A stretch of 64,000 nt of DNA, taken from Thermotogota bacterium (GTDB taxonomy: Bacteria; Thermotogota; Thermotogae; Thermotogales; DSM-5069). The notes under the pieces were generated by a model. That model searched no databases, had not been told where the DNA came from, and worked only from the letters and a program-made list of their open reading frames with translations. Location of the stretch: the NCBI GenBank assembly GCA_029551145.1, contig JAKPGA010000069.1, positions 44,051 to 108,050 of the forward strand, written 5' to 3'. Both the position numbers and the translations under genes were made by a program. This document shows positions 27,296-36,264 of this stretch, piece after piece. Position 1 is the first letter of the stretch. Each line of letters begins with the position of its first letter.

Positions 27296-27991
27296 TCACC
27301 AGTAATAGGCCTTCCTTCTTCTGAAAAATCCCCAAACCATCCCAATGACAAATCCTCCGGCATGAGCCCAGTAGGCCACCCCAGAATTCACCGCGCTGTC
27401 AGCTATTCCACTTATTATCTGAAAAACGAACCACACCAGCAGATACACACCGGCAGGTATTGCGATCAAAAATGGAAGGAAAAACGTTGGTACAAATGAA
27501 ATGACCCGGGAGTAGGGAAACAAAACATAATATGCTCCCATGACGGCAGAAATAGCACCAGATGCACCAACCATGGGTACCTGAGATCCAAGATTGAAAA
27601 GAAAGTGTACCGTCGCAGCGAGCAAGCCACTTGAAATGTAAAAGATCGCGAATCTGAAATGTCCCATATTATCTTCAACATTATCACCAAAGATTCCAAG
27701 AAACCACATGTTTCCAATCAGATGCGACCACCCTCCATGCAAAAACATGTGGGTCACGAAAGAAAGCCATTTTGGCGAATAGAGATCCAGTCCAGTTCTC
27801 AAATGCCAGATCTGACTCCAGCGCTGAGAAGTAAACCGAGCTGGCACGAGGCCAAAGTTGTAAAGAAACTGAATTAGCTCAGGTCTCGAAAGAGTTTGCT
27901 GATAAATGAAAAAAATGACATTGACCAAGATCAAAACATACACAACATAGGGTTTTCTTCTGCTCGGTATTGTGTCATATAAAGGGAACAA
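27296..27991 (-). CDS. rhomboid intramembrane serine protease (first of two)
   Basis: Six-span membrane protease. The signature 'FVTHMFLHGGWSHLIGNMWFLG' is followed by the catalytic Ser in 'VGASGAISAVMGAYY' and the catalytic His in 'AHAGGFVIG'. An enlarged loop after the first span ('SQIWHLRTGLDLYSP') is usual in this subgroup. TTG 27991 ('MFPLYDTIPSRRKPY') is 6 nt after GAGGAG; the track's GTG is part of the SD. Lies between mnmA and gatA; substrate unknown. Confidence 0.92.
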   Translation of the reverse strand: MFPLYDTIPSRRKPYVVYVLILVNVIFFIYQQTLSRPELIQFLYNFGLVPARFTSQRWSQIWHLRTGLDLYSPKWLSFVTHMFLHGGWSHLIGNMWFLGIFGDNVEDNMGHFRFAIFYISSGLLAATVHFLFNLGSQVPMVGASGAISAVMGAYYVLFPYSRVISFVPTFFLPFLIAIPAGVYLLVWFVFQIISGIADSAVNSGVAYWAHAGGFVIGMVWGFFRRRKAYYW

Positions 27992-28031
27992 AGAATCACT
28001 CCTCACAGCAAAATCTCTTATTCTTTATATT

Positions 28032-29096
28032 CTAACACAAAACCTCATCAATGATTCCGGACGCCAGTACCATATCATCTTTGTAGAAGACAGCTACTTG
28101 CCCAGGTGTTATGGCAAAGATTGGTTTCTCGCTTTCCACGATTGCAAAATCATTTGTGATTGTTACTGTGCAAGGACTCTCGGGCGAATTTTTTCTCACC
28201 TTCACCGTCGAGATAAACCGATCACTCAAATCAGATAGAATGTTGAGTTTCTTAACCGAGAATTTCTTTGCGTAGACATCTTCCTCAGTTCCGACCATCA
28301 GTGCGTTTTTCTCAGCGCATATTTCAATTACATAGTTCTTCTGCCCAGTGGAAATGCCTATCTTTCTTTGACCAATTGTGTATTTCACAAGCCCTGTGTG
28401 TTCGCCTATCTTCTTTCCATTCTTGTCGACGATGGGTCCTGGCTTTATCGCGATACCATGCTCTTGAAAAAACCTTATCTGGTCTGAATCTGGGATAAAA
28501 CACAGATCCTGAGATTCATTCTTGTTGTGAACGTGTATCTTCGCTTTCTTTGCGATTTCTCGTATTTGATCCTTCGTTCTATCCCCGTTTGGGAAAACGA
28601 TTTTTCTGAGCCTTTCTCTGTCTATTGATGCCAAAAAATAGGATTGGTCTTTTTGCTTGCTAATCGCTTTATACAGCTTTCCATCAAGCACTCTTGCGTA
28701 ATGACCACTCGCTACAAGATCAACACCATCTTGAAGCATCAAGTCCATTACGTAGCCAAACTTTATCATCCGATTACAGAAATAGCAGGGATTTGGTGTT
28801 CTTCCGAGCGTGTATTCCTTCAGATAATAATCAATGATCGACTTTTTGAAAACATCTTGCAGATTCACTATTTTCAGAACAACTCCCAACTGTTTTGCTA
28901 TCATCTGAGCATCAAACGTATCAGATGGTGAGCAACACACTTTATGTTTCACCTGTCTTTCGACGTAGAACTCATCATACATCGTTTTCATGTGATATGC
29001 GATTACTTCATGTCCTTCCATCATGAGTGTATAAAGCGCAACCGCACTATCCACTCCTCCACTCAGTAGAACACCTATTCTCAGATTCTTCACCAT
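28032..29096 (-). CDS. mnmA: tRNA-specific 2-thiouridylase
   Basis: Thiolates U34 of Lys, Glu and Gln tRNAs. The PP-loop 'GVLLSGGVDSAVALYTL' activates the base; the catalytic Cys pair lies in 'TPNPCYFCNRMIKFG' and 'NESQDLCFIPD'. The C-terminal beta-barrel is present. An extra 'KVCCSPSDTFDAQMIAK' with paired Cys is typical of the thermophilic form. Sulfur arrives from IscS/Tus-type carriers; a TusA/DsrEFH set lies 3 kb away. First gene of the long minus-strand operon. ATG at 29096 sits directly after AAGG, so the exact start is uncertain. Confidence 0.95.
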   Translation of the reverse strand: MVKNLRIGVLLSGGVDSAVALYTLMMEGHEVIAYHMKTMYDEFYVERQVKHKVCCSPSDTFDAQMIAKQLGVVLKIVNLQDVFKKSIIDYYLKEYTLGRTPNPCYFCNRMIKFGYVMDLMLQDGVDLVASGHYARVLDGKLYKAISKQKDQSYFLASIDRERLRKIVFPNGDRTKDQIREIAKKAKIHVHNKNESQDLCFIPDSDQIRFFQEHGIAIKPGPIVDKNGKKIGEHTGLVKYTIGQRKIGISTGQKNYVIEICAEKNALMVGTEEDVYAKKFSVKKLNILSDLSDRFISTVKVRKNSPESPCTVTITNDFAIVESEKPIFAITPGQVAVFYKDDMVLASGIIDEVLC

Positions 29097-29173
29097 CCTT
29101 TCTTGCTTTCATATTAAATCAATTGTCAAAGTGTGGTAGAATCAATCTGCGTTCTTTAGCAAGGAGAAGATGC

Positions 29174-31186
29174 ATGAGAAAAATTGTCTTTGTTTTCCTA
29201 CTCGTTGTTTCGTTGACCTTTTCAACAAAGCTCATAGTTGTCACCGATATAGATTATCCTCCATTCACCTACATAGATCAAGATGGGAAGCTCGTCGGGA
29301 TTAGCACAAAACTGTGGGAGCTTTTCACTCAAAGAACCGGTGTCCAGGTGGAGCTGATCCCTATGAACTGGGGTGATGCTTTGCAAATGGCGCGAGAGAA
29401 AAAGGTAGATGTCATAGATCTTATTTTCGTGACCGACGAGCGAAGACAATTTTTGGATTACTCGATAGAAATCTACAAACTCACAAGCAGCATATACTAT
29501 CACGATCATTTGCCAGCTATAAGAAATCTCAAGGCTCTTACTCCTTATGTGGTCGGTGTCAAGAAAGGCGATGCACTCTATGATATTGCCAAAGCTGTAA
29601 ATCCTTCTATACAGTTCAGATTCTATGACACATACAGCGAGCTCTTCTTGGCTTTAAAGAACCATGAGATAGAAGTTCTTTTAATGGATGATGTACCTGC
29701 AGAATATTACCTGCACAGATTTGATATGGTCTACCAAGTGAAAAAATCCGAGCCTTTCACCGAAAATAGCTTGCACTGGGCTGTTCCAAAAGGAAAAGAA
29801 CAGGTTCTGAAGATATTGAACGATGGACTGCAAAAGATTTCACCAAAAGAAATAGACGAAATAGTTCATTCAATGATACCTCGTGCCGGTGTTGATCCAT
29901 CGGTAGTTGGAAGAATCCTGATCGTGTTGATGATCTTGCTTGGAATTGTGTTTTTGTTCATTGGACTGAACATCTATCTCAGAAGAATGGTGCAGAAAGC
30001 TACAAGAAAACTGGATCAGAAGAACGAAGAACTCAGAGCTTATAATGAAGAACTTGAAGCGCAGTCAGAGGAAATAAAGGCAATGAATGAGGAACTTGAA
30101 AGGGTGTTGAACGAGCTTGAAAAGACAAACGATAGATTTATCAACACACTCAACTTGATAGATGAAACCTTCAATCTACAAGAAAATGGTGAGAATTTCT
30201 TAAGGAAAGCCTTTTTACTGACGTGCGACCTGTTTCCTAATATGGATATCGGTAACATCGCATTATTTGAAAACCAAGTATGGCGAGTAGTAGAGTCTCG
30301 TGGTTTTGACAAAGAGTTGATCAACGCTTTGAAGATATCTTCTAACGAATTGTATGTGCCGGACAATGCAGTGATAGTAAGAGATATAAGATCCCTTGAT
30401 GCGAAAAAAATGCGTAAAGATGTCTTTGAGAAAATCGAAAGGATTATGCCAAAACCTTACTGTACTATGATCCTACCGATGAAAATCGGTGATAAAATCA
30501 TTGGCCAGATCGTGCTGGAAACAAAAGATGGTTCCAATAAGATCTTCACTGAACATGATCTGAAGATGGCTGAAAGTCTTGCAGAGATAGTAACTTCATT
30601 TTTCGTGATAAGGGAATATGTGACTGTGAAGGAGAAATTCAACAAAGAAGTGGTCTCAATGCTTGTCAGAACTCTTGAGTATTACGATAAATATACACAA
30701 GGACATTCTCAGCGAGTGGCAGAACTATGTAAAAAAATGGCTCAAAGATTGAATCTCTCGGAATCGGAATTGGAATTAGCTGCATTGTTACATGATGTTG
30801 GAAAGATCTATGTACCTCAGAATATTCTGAACAAGGAAGGTTATCTCAATGATGTGGAATTCGAATTCATCAAAAAGCATCCTGTCAAGGGGTATGAATT
30901 GGTCGGTTCAGTGGATGGAATGGGAAGGATCGCTAAGATCATACTTTATCACCATGAACGTTATGATGGAATGGGTTACCCAGCAGGACTGAGGGATGGA
31001 GAAATACCAATAGAATCCCAAGTGATATTCATAGCAGACAGCTTTGATGCCATGACTACCGCTCGACCATATCGAAAGATCCCCATGAGTGTTGAGAAAG
31101 CTGTAGAAGAAATCAAACGGTGCTCCGGAACGCAGTTCAATCCACAATTGGTGGAAATCTTCGTTGATGTAATTCGCGAACCATGA
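29174..31186 (+). CDS. SBP-sensor, GAF, HD-GYP phosphodiesterase
   Basis: Membrane receptor of 670 residues. A signal segment is followed by a periplasmic solute-binding family 3 domain (~20-255; 'VVTDIDYPPFTYIDQDGKLVG'), a transmembrane span (~270-290), a coiled coil (~295-345), a GAF-like domain (~350-490) and HD-GYP (~500-665). HD-GYP motifs are intact: 'LLHDVGKIYVP', 'KKHPVKGYELV', 'HHERYDGMGYPAGL'. It should hydrolyse cyclic di-GMP in response to an amino-acid-like ligand. ATG 29174 follows AAGGAGAAG; the track start at 29027 lies in mnmA. Confidence 0.92.
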   Translation: MRKIVFVFLLVVSLTFSTKLIVVTDIDYPPFTYIDQDGKLVGISTKLWELFTQRTGVQVELIPMNWGDALQMAREKKVDVIDLIFVTDERRQFLDYSIEIYKLTSSIYYHDHLPAIRNLKALTPYVVGVKKGDALYDIAKAVNPSIQFRFYDTYSELFLALKNHEIEVLLMDDVPAEYYLHRFDMVYQVKKSEPFTENSLHWAVPKGKEQVLKILNDGLQKISPKEIDEIVHSMIPRAGVDPSVVGRILIVLMILLGIVFLFIGLNIYLRRMVQKATRKLDQKNEELRAYNEELEAQSEEIKAMNEELERVLNELEKTNDRFINTLNLIDETFNLQENGENFLRKAFLLTCDLFPNMDIGNIALFENQVWRVVESRGFDKELINALKISSNELYVPDNAVIVRDIRSLDAKKMRKDVFEKIERIMPKPYCTMILPMKIGDKIIGQIVLETKDGSNKIFTEHDLKMAESLAEIVTSFFVIREYVTVKEKFNKEVVSMLVRTLEYYDKYTQGHSQRVAELCKKMAQRLNLSESELELAALLHDVGKIYVPQNILNKEGYLNDVEFEFIKKHPVKGYELVGSVDGMGRIAKIILYHHERYDGMGYPAGLRDGEIPIESQVIFIADSFDAMTTARPYRKIPMSVEKAVEEIKRCSGTQFNPQLVEIFVDVIREP

Positions 31187-31436
31187 GTTGAACCTGCAGC
31201 AATTTGCATTTGAACTTGAGTACAAAACAGAAAAAACTAACTTTGAGACTATTTGTTCAAAAACAAGCCAGACTGAGTGTTTATAAATCACCTTTGGGAC
31301 ATCCCTCACATTTATCCAGTATCTCCGCACTTTCTTAAGTTACCAAACTGGAACATACAGTAAATAGGTAGGTAATATCTCGGCGTTATCCTCATCGTGG
31401 AGATTGATACTTTTTTCACAATTAGGAGGTGAAACT

Positions 31437-31676
31437 ATGGCAAAGTATCAGGTTACAAAGTCAATTGATGTGCGCGGAGAAGTCTGCCCGGTACCCGATG
31501 TTGAAACAAAAAGGGCTCTGAAAGGAATGAAGAGTGGAGAAATCTTAGAAGTATGGATCGATTACCCTATGTCAAAAGAGCGAATACCAGAATCTGTGAA
31601 GCAGATGGGACACGAGGTTCTTGAAATCGAGGAAGTAGGAAAGAGCGAGTGGAAGATCTACATAAAGGTAAAATGA
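31437..31676 (+). CDS. TusA/SirA-family sulfur carrier
   Basis: A 79-residue sulfur carrier with the diagnostic 'DVRGEVCPVPDVETKRAL'; the Cys of CPxP holds the persulfide. ATG 31437 lies 5 nt after AGGAGGTG. It begins a five-gene run tusA-yeeE-dsrE-dsrF-dsrH, as I recall for the T. maritima TM0979-TM0983 region. Its sequence ('YPMSKERIPESVKQMG') is shared with the C-terminal half of the regulator at 33757, so the two are paralogous. The 250 bp upstream (31187-31436) hold no gene; I see no convincing promoter. Confidence 0.92.
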   Translation: MAKYQVTKSIDVRGEVCPVPDVETKRALKGMKSGEILEVWIDYPMSKERIPESVKQMGHEVLEIEEVGKSEWKIYIKVK

Positions 31677-31691
31677 GCGGAGGCTGATACG

Positions 31692-32687
31692 ATGGCATGG
31701 ACTGGACTTGTGATCGGTTTTGTCTTCGGCATCATTCTTCAGAAAGGTCGAGTCTGTTTCAACTCAGCTTTTAGAGATGTATTGATCTTCAAAGATAACT
31801 ATCTTATGAAACTTGCAGCTTTGGCACTCGCACTTCAGTCCATAACACTACTACTTTTTGCACAGTTTGGAGCGATACATCTGGCACCCAAGCCACTGAA
31901 TTGGATCGCCAACATCATAGGTGGCTATATCTTTGGACTTGGCATGGTTCTTGCCGGTGGATGTGCTTCTGGTGTCACGTATAGATCTGGTGAGGGTATG
32001 ACAACAGCATGGTTTGCTGCAATCTTCTATGGACTGACTGCCTATGCTACCAGCAGCGGTATTTTCTCAGGCTGGTCTAAATGGGTAAGCAAGTTCAATA
32101 TCACTATTCAGAGCACCAATCCAGTTTATGCGTCTAAGATCGGTCCAACTGTATCAACAGTTCTCAATGTAAGCCCATGGGTTGCTACTTTGGTTTTTGC
32201 TGCTCTTCTCATGTGGTATGCCTTTGGAACTAAGACAACCCAGAGACCAACGAAGTTCAATTGGGTAATTGCCGCGATTTTGATAGCGATACTTGCTCCA
32301 ATTGCTTGGTGGACAAGTGCAAAGAGCGGCAGAAATTATGGTCTTGGCATCACAGGCGGTTGGGTGAACCTGTTCTCAGTATACACTGCCAACAAACCCA
32401 TCAACTGGGAAGGCGCCGAGATTATTGGAATCATCCTTGGTGCACTGGTTTCATCTCTGGCATCCAAAGAATTCAAGTTCAGAATGCCAAAGGATCCGAA
32501 GACCTATTTACAAGTGATGGTGGGAGGCGCGCTGATGGGCTTTGGAGCGGCAACCGCTGGTGGCTGTAACATCGGTCACTTTCTCACTGGTGTACCCCAA
32601 CTTGCAATTTCTTCACTAATTGCATCCGTCTTTTTCATACTCGGGAACTGGACGATGGCTTGGTTACTCTTTGGCAAGGAGAGATGA
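31692..32687 (+). CDS. YeeE/YedE family sulfur-compound transporter
   Basis: A 331-residue membrane protein with about nine spans. The two-fold repeat of this family shows as 'LQKGRVCFNSAFRDV' with 'GMVLAGGCASGVTYR' in the first half and 'GFGAATAGGCNIGHFLTG' in the second. YeeE relatives import thiosulfate through conserved cysteines like these. Placed between tusA and dsrE, it probably brings in thiosulfate or another sulfane donor for the relay. Stop TGA overlaps a run of ATGs at the dsrE start. Confidence 0.9.
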   Translation: MAWTGLVIGFVFGIILQKGRVCFNSAFRDVLIFKDNYLMKLAALALALQSITLLLFAQFGAIHLAPKPLNWIANIIGGYIFGLGMVLAGGCASGVTYRSGEGMTTAWFAAIFYGLTAYATSSGIFSGWSKWVSKFNITIQSTNPVYASKIGPTVSTVLNVSPWVATLVFAALLMWYAFGTKTTQRPTKFNWVIAAILIAILAPIAWWTSAKSGRNYGLGITGGWVNLFSVYTANKPINWEGAEIIGIILGALVSSLASKEFKFRMPKDPKTYLQVMVGGALMGFGAATAGGCNIGHFLTGVPQLAISSLIASVFFILGNWTMAWLLFGKER

Positions 32688-32689
32688 TG

Positions 32690-33046
32690 ATGAAAATAAC
32701 TATACAGGTCATGGTACCGCCTTACACATATGAAGATCTCGACACAGCGATCAAGATTGCCGAAGCAGCTATTGAGAAGGGACATGAAGTTAGTCTGTTC
32801 TTGTTTGCAGATTCGGTCTTGTGCATAAACAAAAATGTGAAACCTATCAGAATTGACAGGAATATACCCCAAAAACTCAAAGAAATGATTGCAGCAGGCA
32901 AGCTAAGAGTTGATATCTGTGGAATATGCATGGATTATAGGGGTGTGACAGGCGAAATGATCGTTGAAGGAGCCAAGCCCAGTGGTCTTCCAGAACTTGC
33001 GCAACTGATTTACTCCAGCGATAGGTTCATCAGTCTTATGGCTTGA
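32690..33046 (+). CDS. DsrE/TusD-like sulfur relay protein
   Basis: A 118-residue DsrE-fold protein ('IQVMVPPYTYEDLDTAIKIAEAAIEKGHEVSLFLF'). The cysteines of 'LRVDICGICMDYRGV' occupy the position of the persulfide-carrying residue. Three consecutive in-frame ATGs (32684, 32687, 32690) follow AAGGAGAG; I chose the last for spacing. Likely forms a DsrEFH/TusBCD-type hexamer with the next two products. Confidence 0.85.
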   Translation: MKITIQVMVPPYTYEDLDTAIKIAEAAIEKGHEVSLFLFADSVLCINKNVKPIRIDRNIPQKLKEMIAAGKLRVDICGICMDYRGVTGEMIVEGAKPSGLPELAQLIYSSDRFISLMA

Positions 33047-33055
33047 GGTGAGATC

Positions 33056-33409
33056 ATGAAGAAACTCTTGTTTGTGGCATATCAATCCCCTGTTGGAAGT
33101 ATTTGGGTCAACGAAGCTTTCAGGACTGCCTTCGGGATGTACGGTGAAGACCTCGAACCTGCCGTGCTATTACTTGACGAAGCCTGTGTTGCTCTGTCAA
33201 AGAAAACAAAACCAGAGTCGCTTGGGCTTCTGCCACTCTCTATATGTCACAGATATATCAAAAACTATGGAACCCCGGTGTTCGCTGTCAAAGAAGATCT
33301 CGAACAATTCAAAGTCAAAGAGCTCGACGAGAATTTCTCGGCAAAAGTTCTGACAAAGCAGGATCTAAAAGATTTTATTCACCAATTCGATTATGTAATA
33401 TTCATGTGA
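33056..33409 (+). CDS. DsrF/TusC-like protein
   Basis: A 117-residue member of the DsrE/DsrF fold ('KKLLFVAYQSPVGSIWVNEAFRTAFGMYGEDLEPAVLLLDEACVAL'), the typical opening of TusC/DsrF. Nine nt after dsrE and 10 nt before dsrH. Structural subunit of the sulfur relay complex; no catalytic role known for this subunit. Confidence 0.82.
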   Translation: MKKLLFVAYQSPVGSIWVNEAFRTAFGMYGEDLEPAVLLLDEACVALSKKTKPESLGLLPLSICHRYIKNYGTPVFAVKEDLEQFKVKELDENFSAKVLTKQDLKDFIHQFDYVIFM

Positions 33410-33419
33410 GGTGAAGTCA

Positions 33420-33689
33420 ATGGCTCTTATTCTGATTAAGTTTGGTACTAATAATCCAGCTGAAAGGTTCAAACTTGCAAATGCGTCCTCTGACGATGAC
33501 GTTGTTTTGATTCAAAATGGTATTTACTGGGCTCTGAACGATGCCAAACAGTACACAGCAGCTCGGGTTTACGCCATAAAAGAAGATTTCTTAGCACGTG
33601 GATACGACGAGCCAGATTCCAAAGTTCCTCTGATCAATTATGCACAGTTCGTTGAATTGATTGAAAAACATCCAAAAACAATTTCCTGA
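33420..33689 (+). CDS. DsrH/TusB-like protein
   Basis: An 89-residue protein of the TusB/DsrH family ('DDDVVLIQNGIYWALND'), completing a DsrE-DsrF-DsrH set. ATG 33420 is 6 nt after GAGGTG; the track's GTG 33411 is part of the SD. Last gene of the sulfur run before a GC-rich hairpin. Confidence 0.82.
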   Translation: MALILIKFGTNNPAERFKLANASSDDDVVLIQNGIYWALNDAKQYTAARVYAIKEDFLARGYDEPDSKVPLINYAQFVELIEKHPKTIS

Positions 33690-33718
33690 AAAGTTGAGTT
33701 ATAATTTCAGTTGAAATA

Positions 33719-33737
33719 GCCGCGGTATGCCCGCGGC
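33719..33737 (+). terminator. GC-rich hairpin between dsrH and the ArsR-TusA gene
   Basis: GCCGCGG-TATGC-CCGCGGC, a perfect 7-bp all-GC stem with a 5-nt loop, 30 nt after the dsrH stop. The following ATTGCTTTTG is a weak T-tract, so it may be a leaky terminator or attenuator. A TATAAT at 33700-33705 lies just ahead with no good -35. Confidence 0.5.
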
Positions 33738-33756
33738 ATTGCTTTTGAGGTGAAGA

Positions 33757-34326
33757 ATGCCTGGCAAGATTGATTTGGTCGAGCTGTTCAAAATTCTTTC
33801 CAATCAAAGGCGTCTGGAGATACTGATGTTGCTTATGGATAGCTGTTTGACAGCAACTGAAATTGCCGATAAATTGAAGATCGATATTTCAACAGCCTAT
33901 CGTTATCTACTTCAGATGCAAAATTTCGGTTTGTTGAAAACCATTAAATCAAAAGACGGAGATCGTTTCGATCTTTCCACTCCACACATCTTACGCATGC
34001 TTGAAGAAGCTACGAGCGTGTTGAAGAGTTCAAAAGGACAGGTGGCTGTTGGTGGGAGATTCACTCTGTACTATCATTCTGCAAACGATTTGCCACAACC
34101 CCAGAAAGTACTGGACCTGCGAGGTGAAGTCTGTCCTGTGCCTGATCTTATAACCAAAAGAGAGCTTGAGACAATGCAACCTGGGGAGACTATACTTGTC
34201 ATTGTTGATTATCCAATTTCCAAAGAAAGAATCCCAAGCTACTGCAGACGTCTTGGGTATGATCTTTGGCTTGTAGACGCTGGAGCAGAGGCAAAAATCT
34301 ACATAAGAAAGCCCTATCAAGGCTAA
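33757..34326 (+). CDS. ArsR-type HTH regulator fused to a TusA sulfur-carrier domain
   Basis: A 189-residue two-domain protein. Residues 1-95 form a winged helix of ArsR type ('LFKILSNQRRLEILMLL', 'TATEIADKLKIDISTAYRYLLQM'). Residues ~115-189 are a complete TusA domain with the persulfide motif 'DLRGEVCPVPDLITKREL' and 'YPISKERIP', close to the stand-alone TusA of the same locus. I infer that persulfidation of, or partner binding to, the TusA half reports sulfur supply and controls the upstream tusA-yeeE-dsrEFH genes. ATG follows GAGGTGAAGA. Confidence 0.9.
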   Translation: MPGKIDLVELFKILSNQRRLEILMLLMDSCLTATEIADKLKIDISTAYRYLLQMQNFGLLKTIKSKDGDRFDLSTPHILRMLEEATSVLKSSKGQVAVGGRFTLYYHSANDLPQPQKVLDLRGEVCPVPDLITKRELETMQPGETILVIVDYPISKERIPSYCRRLGYDLWLVDAGAEAKIYIRKPYQG

Positions 34327-34485
34327 CCCTACTTCGTTTTTCAACACAATGACTCGTAGTTCCTCCTGATAAAACTAATCTTTTCTTCACAGTTATGCAA
34401 ATGTTTTGTACGCTATTCTTTCTGATTTCTATCAGTCACAAGTGGTATAAAGTAAGAAAAAGGTCTCTCAGGAGGCGGTAAGAAG

Positions 34486-36204
34486 ATGAGCAGAAGTGTG
34501 ATCATCGATGGATCGGTTATATACACAAACTACAGTCAAATAATAGCCCAAAAAAAGTTTGAGCAGCTTTTGAGAGAATTCGTAGATATCCTCAAAGATA
34601 GAGGCAGCCCACTGTTGAACGCACTCAATGCCTTCAAGGTCAACAGCGATTATGATTTGCATAGATTTGCAGAATACATTCATCTGTTGACAATGAGGAA
34701 TATTAAGGAAATTACGAACATAATCTATTATGTAAATCCTAAGGAACTCGAGCGTTTCATAGAAGCTTTCTATACCTTTTGGCGCTCGAAACACAGGTTC
34801 ATGGTGCGTCACGAAAAATACGTTGAAGACTACAACAGGAGAGCAAGTATTGAATACACCATGACCATGGCAGGGGATCAGTTCAAAGCTGTTGTGAAGA
34901 ATTTGTACAGAGAGGTCATGATGAATGTTTCGAACTCATTCCCAACGGTGATGAGACAGCTCCCAAGCGGGGCACAGGTGATGTTTTTGGTTGAAGAGCC
35001 AAATGGGGAAAGATACCAAGAACATCAATGGATGCTGAAGATACCGACCGTCTGGGGAGCGATCTTCGATCCTCCTGCGATATTCTACACAAAGTCCAAT
35101 AAGAGAAAAGGAGTCTTGCCAATAATCGAAGACGCAATACTCGACAAGATATCACTCGATTCAAATGAGTGGTACAGGTTCACGATCTTTGTTGGAGATT
35201 TGCTCTTCTACAACTTTGTCCATTCTGAATACCTCGCTCATGGTGCAGGACTTGCGAACTTGTTTGAGCTTGCCACTCCAAAGGACCTAAAGCACAGAGA
35301 GCCAGACGGTATTCTCATATTTGGTTTGCCGACAAACAGGATTCCAAATTACAACGAAAAATGGCGAAACGGTGTCATATTCAAGGACAAAAATCGATAT
35401 GTTGGTGTCATACCGGCACTCGATGAGAACGACTATTTTGGATATATGAAAAAAACCACCTTGACGATTCACAATTTGATAAAGATTGATCACGGCAAAC
35501 TTCCAATCCATGATTCAATGGCAAGGATTACTCTAAAGAGTGGTAGGAGTGTTGTTGCGATGTTTGTGGGTGACAGCGGCGCAGGAAAGAGTGAGACACT
35601 CGATGCGCTCAACAGACTTGAGGAAGTAGCCCAGGTGGATACCATTATCGACGATATGGGGAGCCTGTCCATAGCAGATGGTCATGTAGTTGCTTTTGGT
35701 ACAGAAACAGGTGCTTTCGTCAGGCTCGACGATCTGCCACCTGGATTTGCTTACTCAACAATGGACAGGAGTATATTCATGAACCCAGATCAGATCAACG
35801 CACGTGTGATAGTGCCATTCAACAATTACAATGAAGTCATCACTCCAACTCACATAGATTTCTTCCTATACGCGAACAATTACACCGAAGTGAGCAATGA
35901 CCAAGAGCGCATAGTATTTTTCGAAGACGTCGAAGACGCCCTGAAGGTATTCTCAGAAGGAAAAAGAATGAGTAAAGGTACGACCTCTGAGACGGGTTTG
36001 ACTACCTCCTATTTTGCCAATCCATTTGGAGCGGTTCAAAGGCAAAAGGAACACCACAAAATAGCGGAAAGCTTCATGAAGAAGATGTTCGAAACAGGGG
36101 TAAGAGTCGGGGAAATAAGAACAATGCTCGGTGTCGAGGGCTATGAAAAAGAAGGTACGATGTTAGCAGCTAAGGCGCTTCTGAAGGTTATCGAAGAGAT
36201 GTGA
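34486..36204 (+). CDS. PEPCK/HPr-kinase-fold protein of unknown function
   Basis: A 572-residue protein. The second half carries a P-loop 'AMFVGDSGAGKSETLDAL', close to the HPr kinase form (GxSGxGKSE) and the PEP carboxykinase form, followed by an acidic 'VDTIIDDMGSLSIADGHVV', 'GTETGAFVRLDDLPPGFAY' and 'RVIVPFNNYNEV', an order resembling ATP-dependent PEPCK. The N-terminal ~280 residues match nothing I know. It could be a PEPCK relative or a protein kinase; substrate cannot be decided by eye. ATG follows AGGAGGCGG. A 159-bp gap precedes it and a terminator follows. Confidence 0.65.
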   Translation: MSRSVIIDGSVIYTNYSQIIAQKKFEQLLREFVDILKDRGSPLLNALNAFKVNSDYDLHRFAEYIHLLTMRNIKEITNIIYYVNPKELERFIEAFYTFWRSKHRFMVRHEKYVEDYNRRASIEYTMTMAGDQFKAVVKNLYREVMMNVSNSFPTVMRQLPSGAQVMFLVEEPNGERYQEHQWMLKIPTVWGAIFDPPAIFYTKSNKRKGVLPIIEDAILDKISLDSNEWYRFTIFVGDLLFYNFVHSEYLAHGAGLANLFELATPKDLKHREPDGILIFGLPTNRIPNYNEKWRNGVIFKDKNRYVGVIPALDENDYFGYMKKTTLTIHNLIKIDHGKLPIHDSMARITLKSGRSVVAMFVGDSGAGKSETLDALNRLEEVAQVDTIIDDMGSLSIADGHVVAFGTETGAFVRLDDLPPGFAYSTMDRSIFMNPDQINARVIVPFNNYNEVITPTHIDFFLYANNYTEVSNDQERIVFFEDVEDALKVFSEGKRMSKGTTSETGLTTSYFANPFGAVQRQKEHHKIAESFMKKMFETGVRVGEIRTMLGVEGYEKEGTMLAAKALLKVIEEM

Positions 36205-36233
36205 ATATTCTCGATTGGCTCAACACTCACTTT

Positions 36234-36259
36234 GGCTCAGCACTGTGCTGAGCCATTTT
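36234..36259 (+). terminator. terminator after the PEPCK-like gene
   Basis: GGCTCAGCAC-T-GTGCTGAGCC, an almost perfect palindrome giving an 8-bp stem with 5-nt loop (10 bp if drawn tight), then ATTTTC. It lies 29 nt after the stop and just beyond the stop of the convergent rhomboid. Confidence 0.75.
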
Positions 36260-36264
36260 CATAA

